DNA from: Acheta domesticus
Lineage: Eukaryota > Arthropoda > Insecta > Orthoptera > Gryllidae
Length of the DNA: 64,000 nucleotides
Assembly: GCA_031308135.1 (NCBI GenBank)
Contig: JAHLJT010009436.1
Coordinates: 157,699,976-157,763,975 of the forward strand
Reading direction: 5' to 3'
Shown in pieces: positions 22,296 through 34,729 of this stretch; position 1 is the first letter of the stretch; each line of letters starts with the position of its first letter. The notes beneath the pieces are model-generated. The model was not told the origin of the DNA. It ran no database searches and was given only the letters and a program-made list of their open reading frames with translations. Position numbers and translations under genes: made by a program.

Positions 22296-22964
22296 TATAT
22301 TGAAAGAAACACATTCTGAAATCCTTGTGTATTCATCCGCTCTTTGCTCACAGTGAAACCTATGGCCAGTCCTCCCTCCCACCCTTCGAGGCACACGGGG
22401 CAATACGTCTCTATTTGTTGATGGGGAAGAGACCTTTTTTTCCGAAGCCTTCTAAAACAAGCAAGAGAATTCTCCAGAAACCTGTTTTATGCACCTCGAA
22501 CGCTGTTTTTGGAGGGAGTTGAGGCTCTCTCAGAGATAATCAATAGTTCATTTCATTCTTCGTGTCAAGACGAGTCCATTGGCACTGTTGTTAGCCAGAT
22601 CCTTACAAGCTGTTCTCTTTGCTAAAATTTCTCTTAAAGGTAACGTGCACTACTGGTTTGTGGTGAGCCATTCCGGGTTCGGGTAAACGATTGCTCAACA
22701 ATTTAGCAGATAGACTGTGCAATAGTGAATTAACGAGTTGAACAATAAACCATGGCACACTCGTTCATTAAGAAGATTCCACGAAAGTGCCTGTGATGTC
22801 TGTAGTGATTCGTACTTGTTTTCAACCTGCAGTTGCTCTACGATCCGCGGTAAATCATGGCTTTCAGAAAGTAATGAAAGGAAAATTGAATTCCTCTGCC
22901 AGTGAGCATGTCGCCGCCACTGACACGGGTCCGTCCCCCATTATCCCAACCTGGCAGGCGATGA
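22296..22964. other. No gene or repeat recognised
   Basis: Mixed-composition DNA; no motif-bearing frame and no similarity to the repeats found elsewhere in the window. Confidence 0.45.
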
Positions 22965-23410
22965 CAATCCGTAGCATTAGTGCAGTGAAATGTTTTTGTG
23001 CCTGGAGCTGGCGATGTTCCTCCCGTGCTGGATTGAGAGATCCGGCACCGACCTACACGACCACTTGTGCAAGAAATCCCCCCCAAGTGTCCCCATAGCT
23101 GCGACAAGCGCAAAGCGCCCGTCTTTTCTCCCGACGTGTGTGGTAGTGCAGTGTGTGCAAGTAGAGGTGAGGATATTAGAAAGAAGAAAGAAACATAGCT
23201 CGCGGTCTTTGGCCCATTTATTAGGATACTGCTCCGGCTTTCGCTTGGTGTTGATTGGATCAGCGCAGCCGGCAGCTGGAATTCTCCCCCAGAAAGCGGC
23301 TGAAATCGACTTAGAGATTTAACTAAATGTCGAACATCCGCGACCGTCGGAACTCGAACCCTAGGACCTCCCGATCAGAGTCGCTGCCGAGACAGCGGCG
23401 ACGAGCTCAA
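22965..23410 (-). mobile_element. SINE-A copy, nearly full length
   Basis: Minus-strand copy with the tRNA-like head at the right end (B box complement around GGAACTCGAACCCTAGGACC, 23349-23368). The internal CA repeat is nearly lost; conserved blocks GGTACTGCTCCGGC-like and TGTGGTAGTGCAGTG are present. Confidence 0.75.
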
Positions 23411-23764
23411 CTCAGTCCGTCCCCCCAACGGCCTGCCCGACGCTGCCCCGGGGGAGCGAGGGCTCAGAAATTTGCAGCTGCGCGCGGCGACTTGCGGCTT
23501 GGGATGTGTGGCGGGGCCGAAGGGACGGGGCGGGGCGGGGCGGGGCGGGCAAGGGGGTTGGGGGAGGGGTGGCGCGGGGCTTTCCCGGCTCGCGAGCGAC
23601 GCCTGCTCGTCCTAAGTGCAAGTTCAACAGCGCCGTCGCAGGCGCCGTTTGCTCGCGCGGCGAAAGTCAGGGCGCGGCCGCCGCCGCGGCAGAAGCCTCT
23701 CGGGCGCCGCCAGACGGCCGGTGGGTGCGCGCGCCGCATGCGAGAGTGGAGCAGGGAGAGAAAA
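23411..23764. other. CpG island with GGGGC repeats
   Basis: Very GC-rich, with GGGGC pentamers at 23525-23550 (G-quadruplex-prone on the plus strand). All six frames are wide open with Arg/Ala/Pro-rich peptides, so none is called. Confidence 0.6.
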
Positions 23765-24015
23765 ATGTATGTAATACAACGGGAGGCGTGCTCGCTTACC
23801 ATGATGCGACCCCGAGTTCCATTCCCCGTCGGGCAAGATGCGTTTTGCTTGCAATGTCCCAGTATATGTTGCTGAGTGACGATGAGAAAAGTCTCTTCTC
23901 AGGTTGAGAAGACCAGAATATGGCGTAGGGATGCTTATGTGCTAATCACACGTACCCCGTAACTCATGACAGCAAGGTCATGACGCCTTTGGTAGACCCA
24001 GGCTTCGGATGTACT
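23765..24015 (+). mobile_element. SINE-B, diverged copy
   Basis: Second tRNA-headed SINE family. Shared with the nested copy at 26252-26525 in order: GCGTGCTCGCT, a B-box-like CGAGTTCCATTCCCCG, GTGACGATGAGAAA, GAGAAGACCAG, and TGTGCTAATCACACGTACCCC. Non-coding. Confidence 0.6.
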
Positions 24016-25817
24016 GAAGATTTTATCTGATCCTGTGCTCCTTACACGATGCCATTTTGTGCACTGTGGAAGGAGCTTACCACGATTCATGTTGACCATG
24101 TTACTTGCATGTACTGAAGATGAGATAAAATACCTCAAAACACGTCTGCTGCTGTAACTGACAAATCGTTTCTTAATAAATTTGTTTGTGGAAGATTATT
24201 TCTTTTCTTCCCGCTATATTACAATATTGGAATTCCACAATATTTCCGCGGAAACCATCGAGTTTATTAAAAATATAAGTGTTACTTCAAAGTGACGGCT
24301 CGAATAATTCATGCAGCCGAGAAGTGAACAGGGAAGTGAGTCGGTTTGGTGACGCCTGATTGAATAATTAGCGGCTAAAAATCCGTCAATGACTTTGTGG
24401 AAAGTAGAAGAAATGACTACTGAATTACAGGTGTTGGTGTCAGAAGTGTTGGAAAATTGTGTAATGAATTAAGTCATTAGAAAGGTAACTTCTCCACGTA
24501 AGAAGAGATGTAGAGCAAAACACGTGAGCGGAGAGATACACTCAAAGTTTGTTCACATGCGGAGTGAAGTTACAGCGAACGGACCTTAGACGTACTGCTT
24601 AAGGCCATCATCACTCTATTAAAAGATTACTGAACGGTCATTCACTACTCTTGGCTTTCAACGAACTGCCTACGGACTTTCTCGTGAGTTAGCGGTCCTG
24701 TGAGTACTAGGTTAGGAAAAGCAAATTTTCAGATAGTAAAGAATTATTTAACCAACAAGAAAACATTCCCTCCGAAGAAGACGTGACTACAACGATAGAA
24801 AAATATGGGTGGACAAGTTAAGATGCGAGACAAATGGATCGAAAAACTTTTTCAAAACTTTAACTGACGTAAGGAATCTAAACTGCGTTGTCACCCACGA
24901 GTAATACAACATCTCACGGGCCGTGGGGCACTTGGCAATTAAGTATACGAATCCAAAATTCGAGAGCACACTTGCACATGCGGAAGTATGGTTAAGACAT
25001 CTGAACACAGAGTGTTCTTTAACGCCTGACGTTCCGGCCGATATCAAAGAACGTTTGTGAATATCAACCAAAAGAACTGCCCGTTGCCTTCAAAGATATA
25101 GGTTTTTGAAGGTCTTTCGAGGAGGCGGTCGTGGGCGCTTTACAGCTCGCGGAGAAGGAGAGATGGCGCCGTCTTTATCAGCAGGCGCCGCGGGTTCCTT
25201 CCTCTCCACTGCATCACCTGCCAGGATCTTCCGGGAATCGAGAAGCATTCGTGGTGATGCAGTTTCGGAATATTCACCCGAAGCTCTTCATAGAAGCGAT
25301 CAATACACCAAAGGAGTAGATAATGTACCAGGTAAAACCAATTTGTGCAATGCAATTAATTTTGAATGTCTAAACGTTTATGCAGGACATAGATTCTACA
25401 GAGAGCCTAAACGGACGTAATAATCTCGGTTTTGTCTCTTTAGTGGTATGGTCTCTTTAGTGATGGTATAGATAGTATGAAGCGTAAATATAGACCTAGG
25501 TCAAGGAAATTAAATTCTTGCAAGGTCCAGCCTCTTGGTATAGATCATTAGGTAGTGTAATATAACATCCCAGGCGAGATGGTCTTCCAAAGAATAACTT
25601 TATGTCCCAGTGTGAGCCGGGCCACCAAAGAAACTCAGGATTCGGGCACTTGGGGTAACTGGGAGGCAGTTTATGACCACAAAACACGCAACGGTAGCCG
25701 CTGCGCCATCTCACAAAGGCCGTGAAGCCACAGATGCGCTCGCCTGGCGGCGTGGCCCGGGAATGCACCCCCACCCCTTCGGCCGCCAGCCAGCGGCGGA
25801 AACCTTATTTTCGTTTT
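24016..25817. other. No gene or repeat recognised
   Basis: About 1.8 kb without a recognisable gene. An open frame at 25106-25420 (104 codons) and one on the minus strand at 25496-25774 (92 codons) carry no family motif and are not called. Confidence 0.4.
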
Positions 25818-26642
25818 GATTAATAAGTGATTCCGGGCGCGTCAACTGCTAAGGTCATTATTGCAGTAAGTGTAATGCATGTTTTTATCGCGGGAGGTGG
25901 CGTTCGTAATATTTTCCCTGCAAGATGGTGCGATTCGCTGCCGACTTACAGTAGGCTAGCGGGGTTTTCTGCAACCAGGTAACCCATCAGCAAGGCACCG
26001 CCTCAGCCGAGACAAGCTCTAAGCTCCCGACCGATCTCCCGGAATGTGTGTTAGTGTAATGCACGTGATATAAGTAAGGGTGTGTGGAAGTAAGGGCGAG
26101 GATGGGATACGGAAGAGGAAGGAGAGATCGCGCGCGGTCTGTGGCCCGCGACTCGAAATTATCGGAGAAACTACGTAAAATTATCGATCAGAACAGCTGA
26201 ACGGTGTATTTCTCCTCCACATTGCGACTGAATTCGACTTCCCTATGCAGATGTCTGTCTGTCCTTTGGCTCAACAGCCCGCTATAGGCCTTGGGCGACC
26301 AGTGGTGGCCCAGCCTCTCGACCAAGCGATAAGGGGTTCGTGTTGTTAGCACGAAGACATTCCTATACACTGGTCTTCATAACCTTAGGGTGGGCTTTCT
26401 CATCGTCACACAGCAAGGAAAGGAAAGGAAAGCGCACACTTATGAATTTGCCACGGCCGGAAATTGAACCCGGGTTTGCGGTGTGGAAAGCGAGCACGCT
26501 AATCAACGAGCCACGAAGGGCTTAGCTATGTAGACAGTGTCGAAGAACCTGTCACCGTCGCAACTCGAACCTGGGACCTTGTGGTCAAAGGCACTGTAAT
26601 AGCATCGGTTGATTCCCTGAGCCGCCCCTCCCGGTTTAGATT
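25818..26642 (-). mobile_element. SINE-A copy split by a nested SINE-B
   Basis: SINE-A body at 25818-26251 (starting ATTAATAAGTGATTCCGGG; conserved CTAGCGGGGTTTTC and CTAAGCTCCCGACC) and its tRNA-like head at 26526-26642 (complement of the B box around CAACTCGAACCTGGGACC) are separated by 274 bp of SINE-B. Joining the two parts restores the usual SINE-A order. Confidence 0.75.
26252..26525 (-). mobile_element. SINE-B nested in SINE-A
   Basis: tRNA-like head at the right end: read on the minus strand it has GCGTGCTCGCTTTCC and B box GGTTCAATTTCC (26459-26470), then GTGACGATGAGAAAGC, TGAAGACCAG and GTGCTAACAACACGAACCCC. The 9-bp flanks CTATGCAGA (26243-26251) and CTATGTAGA (26526-26534) look like a target-site duplication with one change. 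Confidence 0.7.
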
Positions 26643-28095
26643 TTCGTATCAAGACCCCTGATTAATAGCCTATCACCCCACCCACAAACCATGGGCTATC
26701 AGGAGGAACCAGGTTCACGCTTCACGTGATTTCGCGAGCCTGCATCTCGGAACGCGATCACAACCTTCTTCAGATTTTGACATCGGACGGTCGATTACTT
26801 GGCGCGATGCAGTACATGGATCACTCACGCAATCAATACGTGGTTTCTCACACCGCCGTCCTTGCAGCGTGAGGCTAGTATGTGCGACCGCAGCCAATGT
26901 GCTTCAATTTGGCATCCTTTAAGCGTGAGCGAGTAGAAACTGTCGATACCTGGTTGCTCACTTAAATTGAATATTTTCGAGCAGATGCAGTGCAGAATGC
27001 ATCTTCTAATTGTATTTAATCTAATTTTCTCTTCAGGTTTAAGTCACCCTCCTGAAAGGATGTGTGTGTTATTTAGTGACATTGAAATGCTAATACTTCG
27101 CAACGCCATTTTAAAGCGGGGATCTTACTCGTGGTGTGACTAGTCACGCTGAAGGCTACCCTTTGGCAAGGCGGTAACTACTTTGGTAAAACAGGAATAA
27201 AGTGTTTATCTCTTTGAATTTTTTTTAAGGAAACTAATTTAGAAATATGCATATTTTCCGAGATTTACTTTTAATATAATTTACATTGGACTAGAATCTC
27301 TAGATTGCATATAATATATTATATTATTTCTTTCACAGTTATGAACTGTAATATTAACCATTGTTTTCATATAAACAGCGAAGTACATGCTGGGTACCAA
27401 TATTTTCAAAGAATATTGGAACATATGTTTTCATGCTAAATTTTATTCTTCTGAAACACTGTACGGCGGTCAGGGGTCTAGTTTTCTAAGCAATGAGGCC
27501 ATAAAAATGTCGCAAAAGTTGGGAGCAATGGTGGCGGTGCGGGTATGACGGAAGGATGGTGAGGGGCGGGGAGGGGAGGGATGGGAAGAGGAGTTAGGAT
27601 GGAGCGGACGGAGAAGAGTCGAGTTGAAATCTCTTTTAGAAGTTTCTTAACCCGGGAGTGGCAACGCGGGGAGTGGTCTGTGGGACCCCCACGATCCTTT
27701 CTTCCCGCTTCTTGTATTTCCCACGTTGGCTACCATGACCATTGCTTGAGTACCTTTCTTTTTTTGTATCATGATATTTAGTGTGCTCTCAGTTTTCCAA
27801 TTTCGTGAGTTTTATCCGAGTAACAAGATGTTTTTTTTGTTTGGAGTGTCCAGGGATCCCCGCATTGCCTTCTACGTTAGCAAAGATATCTTCAGTATCG
27901 TACATTCTATTAGTTTGGGATTACCCTGAAAAGTTAATATTGAAGTATTACGAACATTTTAGGTCACTTTCTATGTTAAAAAAGGAGGTGAAGAATGCGC
28001 CAAATTTTGCTGAAAGCGGGAACAGAATATCGTTATTCATCGCCCTGGAAAAAGCAGTCAGCACGCAATTCCAAACGACCAGGATAGTGTTTTCT
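26643..28095. other. No gene or repeat recognised
   Basis: Mostly AT-rich with a purine- and GC-richer patch at 27530-27700. The upstream part of the frame beginning at 27781 has no recognisable motif until the piggyBac-like segment. Confidence 0.45.
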
Positions 28096-28398
28096 TTGTT
28101 TATTGATTTGGATATGATTGAGAGAATTACAGAATATACCAATATCAAAATGTAAATGGATTTAGAGAGGAATAAAAATGTTCGCAGCATCTATAAGACT
28201 GACAAAGCGGAAATGAAGGCAGTAATTGGGCTACGTGTTTTGGCTGGATCTGTGAAATCAGGGCATCAAAATCTTGCTGAATTGTGGAATGTGATAATGT
28301 GGGGTATTGAAATTTTCCATTGTACCTTGTTTTTTAAAAGATTTCAATTTGTGCTACAAAACATGGGCTTGGATGTGACAACACGCGTAGACCGGTAG
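28096..28398 (+). pseudogene. piggyBac-type transposase, N-terminal domain remnant
   Basis: About 100 codons interrupted by one TAA stop at 28153-28155 resemble the start of the conserved piggyBac/PGBD domain: FIDLDMIERITEYTN, then AEMKAVIGLRVLAGSVKSGH, QNLAELW and IEIFHCTLFFKRFQFVLQNM. In the family this precedes the catalytic DDD core, which is missing here. The frame ends at 28398 and a SINE-A lies 20 bp downstream. It is a dead fragment of a transposon that would have inserted at TTAA. Terminal repeats were not found. Confidence 0.75.
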
Positions 28399-28420
28399 AA
28401 AAGTTAACTCCAAAAATTAG

Positions 28421-28731
28421 ATGCTAGCGGGGGTTTTTCCCTCAACCAGGTATCTCCCACCAGCGGGGCACCGCCCCAGCCGGGAGAAGCTCTAATCTCC
28501 CGACCGGTCTCCCGGCATGTGTGGTAGTGTAGTGCATGTTAGTGAATGTGTGTGTGTGTGTGTCAGAGCAGCCGGCCGCTAGAACTGTCCTCTAGACAGC
28601 GACTGAATTCGACCTAGCGGACAAGCCGATGTCGAAAATCCTGCCACCGTGTGGAAGGAGTGGAACCCTAGGACGTCCCGGTCAGAGGGACTGCAGTGAC
28701 ATCAGTTCATGCACTGAGCCGTCTCTGCCGG
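28421..28731 (-). mobile_element. SINE-A copy, 3' part and internal segment missing
   Basis: Minus-strand copy starting at GCTAGCGG and ending in the tRNA-like head (GGAACCCTAGGACG, GTCAGAGGGACTGCAGTGAC). The internal TG/CA repeat (28550-28562) is followed directly by CAGAGCAGCCGGCCGC, so the block between them in other copies is deleted. Confidence 0.8.
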
Positions 28732-30148
28732 TAACTTTAATTGAAAACCACTGGGGGCGATTCAAGTTACCACTTCTCTATCAGAAACACATTTGGTACG
28801 GGATACAAACGCCACAACACAAGGCATGGAACAGAATTGTTTGCCTTTCGAAATTTCACCGACGAATTTGGACCAGCGAATTTGAGTTTTGGAAGACATC
28901 CGCAGCCGTACTACTGGGGCACTTTCGTCTAAGAACATTAAACGGCAGAGTGACTGGCGATGCATTCTCAGAAATTGTTTCACTTTGCTCTGAAACAATA
29001 CAATGCAGTTTTCGAGCGCATGGAGTTAACAGGTTTTTGCATTTTAAAGCATAATTTTTGTTTTATTTTCCGAGAACTCATAATTTCGAAATAAGGGTAA
29101 TGTTTCATAGGAAGATATTGTAGTATTAATTGTTAAAAAATATTCAAACAGTAACAGTTGAACGGAAAGTAAATAAACTTAGTAAAAAGAAGATTCCTTG
29201 TACTATTATTAATCTAAAAGCAAGAAAGAACTTCCTGTTTAACAAAACACGGAAGAGTTCTGGCGAAGATCAACAGCGTTGCTGAGAAAAAGTGCATCGG
29301 TCACTATATGTAAATATGTCGAGTAACACGACTTCAGTCAGCTCAACCTACTTACTCGGTCGATACTACTAGATCCGCTGCCAAAAGAATGCGCCACACG
29401 TACTACATTCACAGATGCAGATGTTTGTATGCAGCGCGATTGCTTGGAGACCAAGGCACCGATGCGAGTCAGGCCACGGCTGGTCAGACTTCGATGGTCC
29501 CGAGATTACAGCAAGTATTTCACTTCGTCGGTGAACTAACTCCCAATTTGAATTTCATAGGAAGTCGCAAAGCGGCTTGGAACAAGTGCATAGGGTTCTC
29601 CACAGCAGTTTCCTCGTAATTTTAATCCTTTCATTACATCTTCATGTGTTTTATATTCTTACCAGAATCATTACAATTATACAGATAGGTACTCGTGAGA
29701 ATCATTTAGCCTTTGCCATGGTATGGAAGTACTGCTACATTTATTTTACGTGAGGCTTTTTACGATTATTTTAATCATTCTTATTCTTACTTAACTTCAA
29801 CTTATTCTTATTAAGGGGGTAGGTGGCGAATATGAAGAGATAGGACTAGAAGTGAAAGATTTTTAAATATAAAATAGGGAATCAGAAGGAAATGTAAACA
29901 AGAATTAGTGTACTACGTGAAAGGATAACAGTATTTGTACGATAGAGAACTTAGCTACCAATGAATCGAAATCCGGTTGTGGTTGCATTTTAACCTCAGT
30001 CTGTGGCGCAGTAAACAACTGCATGCCAGAAATATGACATCGTACCATCCTCATCACAATGTATTAGTGCTGTAAAGAGAGTGAACATCAGATGTTTAGG
30101 CTACTGCTTGTTCAATCTAGGTATGTCGGCATCATATAGAACTACGTA
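28732..30148. other. No gene or repeat recognised
   Basis: Frames at 28629-29054 and 28741-28932 are open but show no family motif; part of the first lies inside SINE-A. The rest is AT-rich. Confidence 0.4.
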
Positions 30149-30855
30149 GGTAAGTCAAAAAGTATCTGCAATTTTGCTCTAATTGTCTCTAGTTTGATTC
30201 TACGGCTTTGTGTGTTGCCTAACAACTAGATGGGACCGTTGTCTTTGCATGTAGGAGGTTTTATCGTTTTCTGATCAGTCTTGCGCTGTTGTGGTGTAAA
30301 GATGGCTACAGCACTGTCTGCACCAAAGAAGAAGAGCGCTCCGTAATCCGTTTTTTGTGGTTTAAAGGTGTAATAGGGGCGGAAATCCATAGCAGGTTTG
30401 GTTTTCAGCATAATACGGGCACAATGTTCTACCACAGAGAAGTGTTTACCAGTTCCCAGAACAGTGGTCGAATGTGCGTCAAGAAAGAGTGAAGAACGGC
30501 AGCAAATAAAGAAGAAAGAAGCTATGAGGTCCAAAACGACTCAGTGAAGAGCACAAGCGCAATCGTGTGAGAATCGTGTGTTGAAGTATCCTGTGCACAG
30601 TCCCAATCTCGCCCCGTCGGAATATTATCTGTTTGGTCCGTCGATTCTGCTCCGATTAACAGTTCAAAGAAGTGGTACATACGCGCCTTGCTGCACAATC
30701 AAAAACCTTTTTTCTGAAGGTATCGGAAAGCTTGTGCAAAGATGGGCCAAGTATAGAAAAGAAGGATGACTATGTTAAAAAATGATAGCAATAAAATTGT
30801 GTATTCTTCCTGTAATAAATTATAAACATTGATTGCAGATACTTATTGACTTACC
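30149..30855 (+). mobile_element. mariner element, internally deleted, both ends present
   Basis: 24-bp terminal inverted repeats with one mismatch: 30149-30172 begins GGTAAGTCAAAAAGTATC and 30832-30855 is its complement. TA precedes the left end, as expected for mariner; a matching TA at the right end is not clear. At 707 bp it is about half the usual 1.3 kb. Confidence 0.8.
30301..30769 (+). pseudogene. mariner transposase remnant
   Basis: The ATG at 30301 is followed by 14 codons and a stop, and a shifted frame then reads EERSVIRFLWFKGVIGAEIH, the N-terminal helix-turn-helix region of mariner transposases. The middle is deleted. The C-terminal part (30578-30769) reads YPVHSPNLAPSEYYLFGPSI and GIGKLVQRWAKYRKEG. 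The SPDLAPSD block normally holds the last Asp of the DD34D catalytic triad; here both Asp positions are changed (N and E). It cannot encode an active enzyme. Confidence 0.8.
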
Positions 30856-31155
30856 CTCATATTTACTGCTATTTCGACAAACTGCGATCCACAACTTCTG
30901 AACCTCTGGCGTCAGAAGATCATTAGCTTCTGGGTGGGTGTTCAGAGAATAATTGCTAGAACAGATGAAGAGTCGTATACTACGCTGCGAGATGTGACAT
31001 AGACCGGTAATTATGATTCTTAGAATCACCAGACTTAATCACCATCAAAGAAATTCTTTAAAAAAAAGTCGTTGAAATAGCTACGTTCTTTCATCATCAC
31101 GGATTTTTCAATTACTACCCAAATGCCCTTCCATCTCAAAGATTCTTGGAACTGC

Positions 31156-31190
<35 letters not shown>

Positions 31191-33479
31191 GTTATTATAA
31201 TTTTCCTCATATCGAGTTCGCACGTTTTATGTTCATTTCATAGTTTTCAGTGAAGCACTACTTCGAACTCTAGATACTTGTATATTATGTCTCACGAGTA
31301 TATTGAAGGCCGTGAGCTAATGTAACGAATCACAGCACTTCCTAGTTTCAGAAAACACAAAGAGAACACGCAATACTTTAACAGCAACGTTCTGTAAGAG
31401 ATGGAAGATTATTGGGAGGATTGAGGACCACAGGTTGCCAAAAGTCGTTGCATGCACACTGATCGAACGGACAAAGCAAGAACAGGAAGAGAGGCAAACT
31501 CGAGATTGCCGCAGCGTGTCAAAGATCACTTTCCTCGAGGAAGCTCTCTCTCCCGGCGCTCTGCTCGACCTCGGCAGGAAGCGATTCGATCTCACTCTCG
31601 GTCAGGAGTGGGATTCGACGCGGTTAGGTAGCCATTATAAAAAGAGTGGTCTCCACTAGGATGTTCCATTGAAGTGGACAAATGCGTGCGGGCTCCGAAC
31701 ACATCAGAGCATTGAATTAAAGAAATAACACATTTCCTACGCACCAGTCTTAAAATGTTACCTCTCTGCTAACTCCAGGGCATAAGCGTCAATCATGAAT
31801 TTGCTCGTGAAATGTTCAAACACTTCTTAATATTAATCGGAATCACTACTGAACTTTTGTATTGTCAAAACTGAAGAGAAACTATCATCATTTAGTACGG
31901 TTGTTTTACCACCATATGCATAAGTGACCTTAATATAACTTACTGAAAAGAGTGAAATGAATGACTTACTTTTTGTAAATCCATCTATTATCGCAGAGAG
32001 ATATTTAGCATTTTAAGATCGGTGCGTAGTAAATGTATTATTTTTTTAAATCCAATTATTCCTTGATTAGCATAATTCAATGAATATACTCCTACTATTT
32101 CGAAGTATCTCTTTTACGTATTCTTTTTTGGGGGCAGTAGTCAATTAAAGACTAATGTATTGTTTGTGATTGGCAACCTTTTATTTGACGATTTGCCTCT
32201 GGCCCAACATTTAATAGTGATTTCTTTGCTTTAACTTTATTTGCTACATTCTCCTACAGATATAATTTGAGGCTAATGTAGCGATATTACGGCAATTTGT
32301 ATTATCCTTCGCTAACGGAGTGGTCAATAAATTTAATGTTTCAATTGACAATAATACAATAATAATAATAAACAATAATAATCCTTTTTTGGGAAATTTA
32401 TTGAGGAGAAAATAGGCTCTTAGGCATTATAGAACTTTCATAAGAATTTTAATTAGTGAGAGGATATAGAGAACGTTAGTATTTCACTTAGCAATTCGAA
32501 ACACCCAATTGAAAAATGTATATTTAGGTGAAAAATATGACAACACCCTTTCTTATTACTTTTAAAATTCCTTCGTATTCGTTGTATATGTCATGTATTC
32601 CGAGATTAAATCGAATCGCTGCGAGTCGCGTAGAACCCTTCATGGCGCTGGACATGGTGAGGGCGGACCGAGCTTTGTCATATCATAGTTTCGATACACC
32701 AATCATGAAGGGCGCTTTTGGCTTGGCACTGAAAAGAAATATCACAGTTCCTATAATTTGTCTACCACCTTTAGGAAACAGGTTTCCCGGTCCCTGCATG
32801 CGCGTCTCTGGGGTGGATAAAGCCGTTTCCAGTTTTCCGCAAACTGTCTCATTTCCTCTGTCTCTGTTGTATTGGATTCATCCGCTTTGGATTCATCCAT
32901 CATTATTCACAACTTTTGGTAGAAGCCTCCGCCTCTAGTGCAGTGAGACACAATATAGAAGAAAACTGGCATTGCCGTTGACCATTTGGAGCATGAACAT
33001 TGAACTAGCGCGTTTGTCTAGAGACATGAAAAAGCAGCAGGAGGAAGAAAGCGATCATGTGACGGACTCCCTTGTTTCTGCCATCTTTGCAGGCATTCCC
33101 ATGAATGTGGACTCCTACTCTATAGTGTTAATACAGCGTAAAGATGCAGATAGGAGCTAATGTATTAAGACTAGGAAAATAATTGTGTTCATATCTTAAA
33201 TGGATTATGATTATTTTATTATTATATACTTAAAAAGTAAGAATTTTCATTAAGAAAAAAATTGAACTCTCTAATCAACCATATTTTGTGATTTTTTCTT
33301 TAAATGAAAGGTAATAGGTCTAGATGTGTGATCACTTGCTCTTAATAACTGTTCTTTTCTTTAGACACTAAATGTTATGACTATATTGTGTATAGAAATG
33401 TAATTATTTGATATATCTTTCACGTCGTCAATATTTACATTACGGGCATTTTTTAAATTCGTTATTGCATTTCTGAATT
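30856..33479. other. AT-rich DNA, no gene seen
   Basis: Holds an ATT microsatellite at 31157-31189, a GC-richer patch at 31480-31620, and TAA-type runs at 32350-32385. The longest frame, 32528-32938 (136 codons), has no recognisable motif. Confidence 0.45.
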
Positions 33480-33812
33480 CAGTACTTCGTAATGACTTCT
33501 TATGAAGTTTCTCGGAAACCCAAAAGTTTGCGGAACACCAAATTGCGCATTTTCAGAAACGTTCAAATAAAAAAATACTCCGTTGCTTAAAAAATATTCC
33601 GAACTTTTCAATGAAAATTTGCTTATAAAATGATTTCATTTTTTATGATATTTTTAAGACATATTGAGTGTAAAATTGAGGAAATTGGAAAAATTATTTT
33701 TAGGTGCCAAAAGGCAGCAGCTGATAAGAGATTGGGGCAACACCCCCTGACTAAAGATATTGGGACGTTAGCTCGTACGAGAAAGTGTGCCATTCAGTAG
33801 CACTACCAATTT
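33480..33812 (-). repeat. AT-rich interspersed repeat family, terminal part
   Basis: Reverse-oriented copy of the segment at 50939-51290, ending with GAGAAAGTGTGCCATTCAGT and CACTACCAATTT. Confidence 0.65.
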
Positions 33813-33959
33813 ATTGCTGAGATTGTGTCCCGATGTAGGAGATACCCGGAGAGGAAACCCACATTCTCCGTGTAGGTCTGCGCCGGATCTGTAATTCCAT
33901 CAGGAAAAGTAACGTTCCATTGTCAGCCCCAGGGCTATAATCGTCACCGCACTTACGGG

Positions 33960-34337
33960 CTAATGAGCCAAGAAGGTGGAGTGCCGTAATCGATACTCGC
34001 TCGCCGACCGACCGCCGGCGGCGGGGCGGGGAGGGGCGGCGCCGCTGGGGGGGCGGCGGGGCCGTGAGGGGCGGCGGGGCGGGGAGGGACGGCGGGGTGG
34101 GGCGGGGCGGGGCGGCGAGGCGAAAGGGGCGGGTGCGGAGGCGTATGGCGCGCGCCTCGGAGAAAGTCGGCGATGATCACCGCCGTCGAATCCCAGACAG
34201 GGAGGGTGCGAGGGGGGGAGGGAGGGAGAGAGAAAAAAAGAACGCGCTGCGGCGCGCATTGCGCTCCGCGACTGTTCCGGGCGGACTGACCTCCGGCGGC
34301 CTCGCCTCACTCGCCGCGCCGGCCGCCAGGCACAGCA
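33960..34337. other. CpG island with G-rich runs
   Basis: Dense GGCGGGG/GGGGCGG sequence at 34015-34130, then a purine-rich part. G-quadruplex-prone on the plus strand. Open frames are Gly/Arg-rich or Pro/Ala-rich and are not called. Confidence 0.6.
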
Positions 34338-34729
34338 ACTGCTAATGTCATTAGTCCAGTACGTGTAGTGCATATTTCCTTCCGGGAGGTGGCGGCAATC
34401 TTGTCTCGCTGGAGGGCGAGATCCGGCACTGATCTACCAGTCGGCTAGCGGGGTTTTCCCCAACCAGATATCTCACCAGCGGAGCTCTCCCCAGCCGGGA
34501 CAAACTCGAAGTTCCCGAATGGTCTCCTGCCATGTGTGGTAATGTAGTGTAAGAGTAAGTCATGAGTGAGTGACTAGGAAGAGTAACAAAAGATCGCCCG
34601 CGATCCGTGACCCGTTTGTTAGGGTACTGCTCCGGCATTCGCCTGGTGTTGATCGGAGAAACCACTTAAAATTATCAATCGGAGCTGCCGGACGCTATAA
34701 TTCTCCTCCAGAAAGCGACTGAAGTGGAA
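34338..34729 (-). mobile_element. SINE-A copy without the tRNA-like head
   Basis: Conserved blocks: GGCTAGCGGGGTTTTCCCC, CAGCCGGGACAAACTC, CATGTGTGGTAATGTAGTG, TAGGGTACTGCTCCGGCATT and CTCCTCCAGAAAGCGACTGA. It stops before the head, joining GGTGG-type simple sequence. Confidence 0.8.
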
